Below, one piece after another: positions 39,218 to 44,161 of a stretch of 44,161 nucleotides of DNA (positions are counted from its first letter, which is position 1; each line of letters starts with the position of its first letter). A program made the position numbers and the translations under genes. The notes below the pieces were generated by a model that ran no database searches, was not told the DNA's origin, and worked only from the letters and a program-made list of their open reading frames with translations. Source of the DNA: Rhodovulum imhoffii (GTDB taxonomy: Bacteria > Pseudomonadota > Alphaproteobacteria > Rhodobacterales > Rhodobacteraceae); NCBI RefSeq assembly GCF_003046545.1, contig NZ_QAAA01000018.1:1-44161 (forward strand), written 5' to 3'.

Positions 39218-40090
39218 ATGCCGTGCCCTGTCTCCAGTCCATATTCCGGCCGCCACCTCCTGGTGGTGGGGGCAACAGGGCGTGTGGGGACGGCGCTTCG
39301 GCGATACTGGGGCGGGCGGGAAATATGTGGACTGCGCCCGGTTTGGCAAACCCGCCAGGCGCTTTCCGGGCGGGGCTGGGTGCGGTGGTCTCCGTTGGAT
39401 GAAGCCCTGCCGGACGTGCCACCGCTGTGGGCCGTCCTGCTGCTGGCCGGGGCAACCCCCTCGGGCAAGGGCAATATGAAAGACGCCGCGCCGCTGGCGC
39501 GGGCAGCACTGGAGGCGGCCCAGGCAGGGGGTGCGCGGCATGTGTTCCTGGCCTCGTCGCAGGCGGTCTATGGCGCAACCGATGCGGCGGCGCGCGAAGA
39601 CACGCCCCGCACCCCCCTCAGCGGTTATGGCCATAGCAAGGCGGCGATGGAAGATGCTGCACTGAACGTTCCCGCCGGCATGCCGCCGGTCACCTGCCTG
39701 CGCATCGGCAACGTGGCAGGGGCCGAGCTTCTGGGGCAGGCGGTGGCCTCCGGGCGTCCTGTGCGGCTGGACCGCTTTGCCGATGGCGCGGGGCCGGTGC
39801 GTTCCTATATCGGGGTGGGAACCCTGGCACGGGTTCTGGAAAGCCTGGTGCGCCACTCCCGAAACGGCACGCCTCTTCCGCAGGTTCTGAATGTCGCCGC
39901 CCCCACCCCCACGGCCATGTCGGAGTTGCTGAGAAGCTGGGGGCGCGGCTGGGATTGGCGTCCGGCCCCGCCAGAAGCCCGGCAGAGGGCGGTGATGAAT
40001 GTGGAACTCCTTGAGAGCCTGCACCGTTTCAGGCCCGAGGACAGTCATGCCACGCAGATGGCAAGGGATTGGGAAAGGTTCGGAGCATGA
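39218..40090 (+). CDS. NAD-dependent epimerase/dehydratase family protein
   Basis: The 290-residue extended SDR has LLVVGATGRVGTALRRYW (GxxGxxG, about 14-31), VFLASSQAVYGATDAAARED (Ser and the first Tyr region) and SGYGHSKAAMEDAAL (YxxxK). The C-terminal part has no recognised specificity block. It is divergent from rfbC and overlaps the sugar transferase gene by 4 nt, which suggests it prepares the nucleotide or lipid-linked sugar used by that transferase, for example a 4-keto sugar reductase or epimerase. Substrate unknown. Confidence 0.88.
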   Translation: MPCPVSSPYSGRHLLVVGATGRVGTALRRYWGGREICGLRPVWQTRQALSGRGWVRWSPLDEALPDVPPLWAVLLLAGATPSGKGNMKDAAPLARAALEAAQAGGARHVFLASSQAVYGATDAAAREDTPRTPLSGYGHSKAAMEDAALNVPAGMPPVTCLRIGNVAGAELLGQAVASGRPVRLDRFADGAGPVRSYIGVGTLARVLESLVRHSRNGTPLPQVLNVAAPTPTAMSELLRSWGRGWDWRPAPPEARQRAVMNVELLESLHRFRPEDSHATQMARDWERFGA

Positions 40091-40698
40091 GCGCCAAGCG
40101 TCTGTTCGATGTTTTGCTGGCACTGGTTCTTGGCGCGCTTTTGCTGCCGCTTTTGCTGTTGATCCTTGGGACGATGTGGATGCTGGACGGGCGGCCGCTG
40201 TTTTATGTCTCCGAGCGGATGAAAGCGCCGGGCCGCCCCTTTGCGCTGTGGAAGCTGCGCACGATGCGCCCGGCCCCGCGGGACAGCGGCGTTTCGGGGG
40301 GCGACAAGATCAACCGCATCACCCGGACAGGCCGGATTTTGCGCCGGTTCCGGCTGGATGAAATTCCGCAGCTTTGGAATGTGCTCAAGGGCGATATGAG
40401 CTTTGTGGGTCCGCGTCCGCCTCTGCGTCTTTACGTGGAACGGTTCCCCGATCTCTATGCCGGAGTGCTGAGGTCGCGCCCGGGGATCACCGGGCTGGCG
40501 ACGCTGACTTATCACGCCCATGAGGAGCGCCTTCTGGCACCGTGCCGTACGGCCGAAGAAACCGATGCCGTCTATTCCCGTGCCTGTGTTCCGCGCAAGG
40601 CGCGGCTGGACCTGATCTACCAGCGGAATCAGTCGGTTTGCTATGACGCGGTGCTGCTTTGGCAGACCCTGGCCCGGGTCTTCAGGCGACGCACCTAA
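40087..40698 (+). CDS. Undecaprenyl-phosphate sugar-1-phosphate transferase (small monotopic PGT type)
   Basis: The 203-residue protein has one N-terminal membrane re-entrant helix (KRLFDVLLALVLGALLLPLL) followed by the conserved cytoplasmic domain of the WcaJ/PglC family: LWKLRTMRP, ITRTGRILRRFRLDEIPQLW (the RRxxLDEIPQ motif) and NVLKGDMSFVGPRPPL. The Asp-Glu dyad (DE in LDEIPQ) is catalytic in the family. It starts a polysaccharide repeat unit by moving a sugar phosphate onto undecaprenyl phosphate. ATG 40087 overlaps the epimerase stop. It is the end of its operon, followed by an AT-rich hairpin. Confidence 0.92.
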   Translation: MSAKRLFDVLLALVLGALLLPLLLLILGTMWMLDGRPLFYVSERMKAPGRPFALWKLRTMRPAPRDSGVSGGDKINRITRTGRILRRFRLDEIPQLWNVLKGDMSFVGPRPPLRLYVERFPDLYAGVLRSRPGITGLATLTYHAHEERLLAPCRTAEETDAVYSRACVPRKARLDLIYQRNQSVCYDAVLLWQTLARVFRRRT

Positions 40699-40719
40699 TA
40701 GTTGTATTTTACAACTATT
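40697..40719 (+). terminator. AT-rich hairpin after the sugar transferase gene
   Basis: AATAGTTGT (40697-40705) and ACAACTATT (40711-40719) form a perfect 9-bp stem with loop ATTTT. The stem begins inside the TAA stop codon and is followed by TGTTGTTAAGATTCTGTTTT. It is the most AT-rich place in this part of the window and likely an intrinsic terminator before the universal stress gene. Confidence 0.6.
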
Positions 40720-40837
40720 TGTTGTTAAGATTCTGTTTTAAAGGCGAAATCAAGGGCAACATAGTCGTTTTTGTAAGACGGCCCACCCCCCTCCGGTTTA
40801 CCCTTGCCGCCTTGAGGGCAATCAACGGGAGGAAACC

Positions 40838-41272
40838 ATGTCCCAAACTTTTGTCGTCGGATATGACGGCAGCGACGCAGCCCGTCGTGCGGTTCAGTTT
40901 GCGCTGGACCGGGCACGCGACCAGAATGGCAGGCTTGTCGTCGCCCATGTTCTCGAATGGTCACCTTATTCCTTTTTGACGCCGACAGAACTGGAAGAGC
41001 GCCACAAGCGCCGCCGGGAGGAGCTTCAGCGCGCTGAAAAAGCCCTGCTGAAACCGCTCCTGGACAGTTTGAAGGACGCCGGTGTGCCTGTCGAGACGGC
41101 GCTGAAATACGGCAACATCTCCGACACGCTGTGCGACATCGCTGGGGAGGCGGGGGGCACGCAAATCTTTATCGGACGTAACGGCCATTCCACAATGGGA
41201 TCGCGGATTTTCGGCTCGGTCGCGGGGCGGCTGGCGCAGACGGCGTCTGTTCCGGTCACCATCGTGCCCTGA
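40838..41272 (+). CDS. Universal stress protein (UspA family)
   Basis: The 144-residue single-domain Usp starts MSQTFVVGYDGSDAARRAVQ, contains LVVAHVLEWSPYSF and ends with the ATP-binding signature IGRNGHSTMGSRIFGSVAGR, an exact G-2x-G-9x-GS pattern, then SVPVTIVP. It therefore probably binds ATP. GGGAGGAAA lies before the ATG. It is followed 28 nt later by an AGCS symporter gene on the same strand, so the two may be co-transcribed. Small Usps next to transporters are common, but the functional link is unknown. Confidence 0.95.
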   Translation: MSQTFVVGYDGSDAARRAVQFALDRARDQNGRLVVAHVLEWSPYSFLTPTELEERHKRRREELQRAEKALLKPLLDSLKDAGVPVETALKYGNISDTLCDIAGEAGGTQIFIGRNGHSTMGSRIFGSVAGRLAQTASVPVTIVP

Positions 41273-41300
41273 GCGCGCACTCTTCCAACAGGGACAGAAA

Positions 41301-42845
41301 ATGACAAACACAATGACAAGGGCGGCTTTTGTCGCCGCGCTCTCGCTTGGGGCGTCGTCCCCGGCGCTGGCGCAAACCCTAGACGAAAAGGTCAACGAAA
41401 TATTCGCCAGTTCGACAGGCTGGTTCGTAGACTTCATCTTCAGTCCGTTTCCCGGGACGTCGTTCCCGTGGATCGTGGCGTGGCTGGTCGTGGCGGCGAC
41501 GGTGTTTACGATCTATTTCGGGTTCATCCAGTTTCGGGCCTTTCCCCACTCCATTGCGCTGGTACGTGGCGACTATGCGGATCCCGATGACGCGGGCGAA
41601 GTCAGCCATTTCCAGGCCCTGGCCACGGCGTTGTCGGGGACGGTCGGTCTTGGCAACATCGCCGGGGTCGCGGTCGCGGTCGGCATCGGGGGGCCGGGGG
41701 CGACGTTCTGGATGATCCTTGCCGGTCTTTTGGGCATGGCGTCCAAGTTCACCGAATGCACGCTGGCCGTTAAATATCGCAACGAATACCCTGACGGCAC
41801 CGTCTCCGGCGGTCCGATGTATTACATGACCAAGGGGATGGCCCAGCGCGGCCTGCCAGGGGGGCGGATTCTGGCGGTGATGTTCGCCGTTTTCTGTATC
41901 CTGGGGGCGTTGGGGGGCGGAAACATGTTCCAGGCCAACCAGGCGCACGCGCAGATCACCAATGTCGTCGGCAATTATCCCGGCTGGATCACCGGGGTTG
42001 TCTTCGCGGCGATCGTTTTCGCGGTAATCGTGGGCGGGCTGAAATCCATCGCACGTGTCACCGAGAAAGTCGTGCCTTTCATGGGGGTTATGTATGTGAG
42101 TGTGGCGCTGGTAATCGTGCTGGCGAATTATGACAAGATTGGCTGGGCTTTCGGGCAGATATTCGCCGGGGCTTTCACCGGTCTGGGCGTTGCCGGCGGC
42201 ATGGTGGGGGCTCTGATCCAGGGGTTCAAGCGGGCGGCGTTTTCGAACGAAGCCGGCGTGGGCTCGGCGGCCATCGCCCACTCGGCGGTGCGCACCAAGG
42301 AGCCCGCCACCGAAGGGTTCGTTTCGTTGCTGGAGCCATTTATCGACACGGTGGTCATCTGTACCATGACCGCACTGGTGATCATCATCACCGGGCAACT
42401 GGTCAGCGATCCGGAGACCGGGCGTTACGTTCTGGCCGAAGGTGGGAAGATGATCGCCACCGTCGACGGCAATACGGGTGTTGCGCTGACATCGGCGGCG
42501 TTCTCCTCGACATTCGGCTGGTTTAAGTACGTGCTGGCGCTGGCGGTGATCCTGTTTGCCTTCTCGACCATGATCAGTTGGTCTTACTACGGGCTGAAGG
42601 CCTGGACGTACCTGTTCGGCGAAGGTCACATAAAGGAACTGATCTTCAAGCTGATCTTCTGCGCCTTCGTGGTCGTCGGGGCCGCCGCCAGTCTTGGCCC
42701 GGTGATCGACTTCTCGGATGCGGCGATCTTCGCCATGGCGGTGGTCAATATCGCGGCACTTTACATGCTGATGCCGATCGTCCGGGATGAGGTGAACGGC
42801 TACCTCTCGCGTCTGAAATCGGGCGAGATCACAAAACATCGCTGA
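41301..42845 (+). CDS. Alanine/glycine:cation symporter (AGCS) family protein
   Basis: The 514-residue membrane protein starts with a signal-like segment (AAFVAALSLGASSPALAQ) and then about ten or eleven hydrophobic segments. Family blocks are FQALATALSGTVGLGNIAGV (about 107-126), AGLLGMASKFTECTLAVKYR, GGPMYYMTKGM and the long QGFKRAAFSNEAGVGSAAIA (about 306-325), all AGCS marks. It would import alanine or glycine with sodium ions across the inner membrane. GGGACAG precedes the ATG. A very stable GNRA-free TTCG hairpin follows the gene. Confidence 0.95.
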   Translation: MTNTMTRAAFVAALSLGASSPALAQTLDEKVNEIFASSTGWFVDFIFSPFPGTSFPWIVAWLVVAATVFTIYFGFIQFRAFPHSIALVRGDYADPDDAGEVSHFQALATALSGTVGLGNIAGVAVAVGIGGPGATFWMILAGLLGMASKFTECTLAVKYRNEYPDGTVSGGPMYYMTKGMAQRGLPGGRILAVMFAVFCILGALGGGNMFQANQAHAQITNVVGNYPGWITGVVFAAIVFAVIVGGLKSIARVTEKVVPFMGVMYVSVALVIVLANYDKIGWAFGQIFAGAFTGLGVAGGMVGALIQGFKRAAFSNEAGVGSAAIAHSAVRTKEPATEGFVSLLEPFIDTVVICTMTALVIIITGQLVSDPETGRYVLAEGGKMIATVDGNTGVALTSAAFSSTFGWFKYVLALAVILFAFSTMISWSYYGLKAWTYLFGEGHIKELIFKLIFCAFVVVGAAASLGPVIDFSDAAIFAMAVVNIAALYMLMPIVRDEVNGYLSRLKSGEITKHR

Positions 42846-42856
42846 TCCGCCTCCGT

Positions 42857-42876
42857 GCCGGGCCTTCGGGCCCGGC
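42857..42876 (+). terminator. GC-rich TTCG hairpin after the AGCS gene
   Basis: GCCGGGCC (42857-42864), TTCG, GGCCCGGC (42869-42876): a perfect 8-bp stem with a very stable UUCG tetraloop, 12 nt after the stop codon and followed by GCTTTGGTTT. A typical intrinsic terminator. Confidence 0.8.
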
Positions 42877-42934
42877 GCTTTGGTTTGCGCCACGCCGTGC
42901 GTCCGTCTATCAGGGGCGCAGCAAGGAGGTGGCC

Positions 42935-43444
42935 ATGGCCCCGATCATTTTCATTACCGGCGGTGCGAGGTCGGGAAAAAGCACCCGGGCCGAGGCCCGC
43001 ATCCGTGAGTTCGGCGGACCGCGGGTCTATATCGCGACGTCGCGCCCGGAGGATGACGAGATGCGCGCCCGAATCGCCGCCCATGTGGCGCAACGCGGCC
43101 CCGGTTGGCGTACCGTCGAGGAGCCGCTGGACTTGCCAGGCGCTCTTCGCGACACGGACGGTGATGGGGGCCCCTGCCTCGTGGATTGCCTGACCCTGTG
43201 GCTATCCAACCTGATGTGGGCAAAGCGGGACTGGGCCGCAAACGTCGCCGCGCTGGAGGTCGCGCTGGAGGCCCGCCAAAACCCCGTGGTTCTGGTTTCC
43301 AACGAAGTTGGCATGGGCATCGTTCCCGAAAACGCCCTGGCCCGCGCGTTCCGCGACGCCCAGGGGCGGCTGAACCAGCGCATCGCGGCCTGCGCCGACG
43401 AGGTGGAACTGGTCGTTTCTGGTCTGCCCCTGCGGGTCAAGTGA
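42935..43444 (+). CDS. cobU: Adenosylcobinamide kinase/adenosylcobinamide-phosphate guanylyltransferase
   Basis: The 169-residue protein has the P-loop FITGGARSGKSTRAEARI at its start, VYIATSRPEDDEMRARIAAH with the His-x-Arg-GPGW stretch (HVAQRGPGWRTVEEPLDL), LVDCLTLWLSNLM and VVLVSNEVGMGIVPENALAR, all CobU/CobP marks. It phosphorylates adenosylcobinamide and adds GMP in late B12 assembly. ATG 42935 is preferred over GTG 42929 because AAGGAGG sits 7-8 nt before it. It lies next to a cobalamin riboswitch and another B12-linked gene, so this corner is a B12 locus. Confidence 0.95.
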   Translation: MAPIIFITGGARSGKSTRAEARIREFGGPRVYIATSRPEDDEMRARIAAHVAQRGPGWRTVEEPLDLPGALRDTDGDGGPCLVDCLTLWLSNLMWAKRDWAANVAALEVALEARQNPVVLVSNEVGMGIVPENALARAFRDAQGRLNQRIAACADEVELVVSGLPLRVK

Positions 43445-43482
43445 ACGCTTGACAGCGGTGCCGGTGCGGCTACCTCTAGGGG

Positions 43483-43633
43483 CGGTTCTGGTGCCCCGAA
43501 AGGGGTGAAAAGGGAAGCCGGTGCGATTCCGGCGCTGCCCCCGCAACTGTCAGCGGCCAGCCCTGCCCATGCGTCACCATCCGGGACGGTGGCAAGGGGG
43601 TCGATCCGCAAGCCAGGAGACCTGCCAGAACCG
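43483..43633 (+). ncRNA. Cobalamin (adenosylcobalamin) riboswitch
   Basis: The ends CGGTTCTGG (43483-43491) and CCAGAACCG (43625-43633) form the closing stem. Between them lie GGGTGAAAAGGGAAGCCGGT, CCCCCGCAACTGT (B12-box neighbourhood) and GCCAGGAGACCTGCC, the classic conserved core. It precedes the cysteine-rich small-domain gene by about 95 nt and should lower its expression when B12 is plentiful. Confidence 0.95.
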
Positions 43634-43643
43634 TGCACCAAAT

Positions 43644-43660
43644 CCGGGCGGTGGGCCCGG
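43644..43660 (+). promoter_or_regulatory. Possible riboswitch expression-platform hairpin
   Basis: CCGGGC (43644-43649), GGTGG, GCCCGG (43655-43660) forms a 6-bp GC stem 10 nt after the riboswitch. There is no T tract directly after it, so control through this stem could be by termination or by pairing with the aptamer. No clear choice can be made by eye. Confidence 0.4.
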
Positions 43661-43726
43661 CAGGGGACTTTGGCCTGCCTCTTCCCGCCGGTTTCCGCCA
43701 TGATTGCCGTAGAAAAGAGGACGGAC

Positions 43727-44092
43727 ATGCAGCCAAAGGACACCACCGGGAACGAGGCTTTCAAAGGCTTTACCAACACGGCCTGTCCGTTTCATCCCTG
43801 CCATGCGGGTGTGAAGCGCGAATTCAACTGCCTGTTTTGCTATTGCCCGCTGATTGCCTATGAGTGCCCTGGCCCTTACAGGCTGTATACTGATCGCAAC
43901 GGCCTGACGCGGAAGGATTGTTCTGCCTGCACGCTGCCCCATGACGGCTACCAGCAATCGTGGAACTTCATCCAGAAATGGCTGGAATACCCGGTGCCGT
44001 GGAAGGGCGGGGCCCAGACCGAACCGCCTACCGCGCGTCCGCGCCCGCCTTCCGGGGTTAGTGTGCCAGCGCCAGAAGTGCGTCGAGGTTGA
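43727..44092 (+). CDS. Cysteine-rich small domain protein under cobalamin riboswitch control
   Basis: The 121-residue protein has many cysteines in the first 75 residues: NTACPFHPCHAGVKREFNC, LFCYCPLIAYECPGPYRLYT and KDCSACTLPHDGYQQSWNFI. This is the cysteine-rich small domain (PF04071 type) often encoded among B12 genes; metal or cofactor binding is likely but unproven. A Pro/Arg-rich tail follows. The ATG at 43727 has AAGAGG 7-12 nt upstream; an in-frame ATG at 43701 would add nine residues. The riboswitch ahead of it strengthens the B12 link. Its 3' end overlaps the end of a convergent gene by 35 nt. Confidence 0.85.
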   Translation: MQPKDTTGNEAFKGFTNTACPFHPCHAGVKREFNCLFCYCPLIAYECPGPYRLYTDRNGLTRKDCSACTLPHDGYQQSWNFIQKWLEYPVPWKGGAQTEPPTARPRPPSGVSVPAPEVRRG

Positions 44093-44161
44093 GATCCTCT
44101 TCCAACTGGTCGGCGAGCCTGTCGAGGGCATTTTCGACCTGCGCGGCGTAGTCGAGTCCGG
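44058..44161 (-). CDS. C-terminal end of a probable cobyric acid synthase (cut by window edge)
   Basis: The minus-strand frame entering from the right edge reads DYAAQVENALDRLADQLEED, then LNLDALLALAH and stops at 44058. An amphipathic helix followed by LDxDALLALA is the usual ending of cobyric acid synthase (CobQ/CbiP). The catalytic domains are outside the window. Its position beside cobU and the B12 riboswitch supports this reading, but only 33 residues are visible, so another B12-pathway or unrelated C-terminus is possible. Confidence 0.5.
   Translation of the reverse strand, partial: GLDYAAQVENALDRLADQLEEDLNLDALLALAH

Noticed and set aside
41379-42893. A 504-codon open frame antisense to the AGCS symporter
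   Set aside because: It is low-complexity (His, Arg, Asp, Gly) and lies opposite a gene with clear family motifs.
1-44161. CRISPR array
   Set aside because: No regularly spaced direct repeats with unique spacers and no cas-like genes were seen.

Overview
The window looks like a chromosomal segment of an alphaproteobacterium, most likely a member of the Rhodobacterales/Rhodobacteraceae. The base composition is GC-rich, the gene order is dense with many ATGA/TGATG translational couplings, and the right side carries a cobalamin riboswitch with cobU-type and cobyric-acid-synthase-type genes. Genus cannot be fixed from the sequence alone.

Layout. (1) 1-3182 is a mobile-element scrapyard: a frameshifted IS110-family transposase cut by the left edge, a truncated small conserved gene, a 72-aa unknown, a DUF3489 gene, a DUF429 gene, then the C-terminal stump of a large serine recombinase joined to the C-terminal stump of an IS3-family transposase. 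(2) 3223-13564 holds ABC system 1 (ribose/CUT2 type: binding protein, two permeases, ATPase, plus a Gfo/Idh/MocA dehydrogenase), a cytoplasmic regulator that fuses a winged helix to a maltose-type solute-binding domain, and a GMC oxidoreductase/Gfo-Idh pair. (3) 13593-25002 is a long leftward operon: a second winged-helix/solute-binding-fold regulator, an SDR, an M24-fold enzyme, E1 alpha and E1 beta of a 2-oxoacid/acetoin-type dehydrogenase, a lipoyl-bearing 'protein X'-like E2, an aldehyde dehydrogenase, a lipoyl-less E2, a catalytically ruined E3 and a KduD-like SDR. (4) 25221-30277 is ABC system 2, divergent from that operon. (5) 30547-32073 is an integration module (ribbon-helix-helix protein, excisionase-like protein, frameshifted tyrosine integrase) abutting a tRNA-Arg(CCT) gene, so regions 1-5 look like a genomic island inserted at this tRNA. 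(6) 32284-44161 looks like resident chromosome: a LacI-family regulator, a GT2/LAB_N/GT39 cluster, rfbCBDA for dTDP-rhamnose, an epimerase and an initiating sugar transferase, a universal stress protein, an AGCS symporter, cobU, a cobalamin riboswitch with a cysteine-rich small protein, and the end of a probable cobyric acid synthase.

How it may work together (inference). The island appears to import one or two sugars or polyols through CUT2 transporters, oxidise them with GMC, Gfo/Idh and SDR dehydrogenases, and cleave an acyloin-like or 2-oxo intermediate with the E1/E2 complex, with the aldehyde dehydrogenase removing the aldehyde. Control would be by two paralogous one-component regulators whose ligand domain is a solute-binding-protein fold kept in the cytoplasm. 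Both transporter operons share a near-identical CGGTYTGCCGAAA site 65-75 nt before the binding-protein start. The substrate cannot be read from the sequence.

The most unusual points are the regulator architecture, the division of E2 functions between two proteins, the in-frame but dead E3, and an M24 enzyme in which a metal-binding Asp is Cys.
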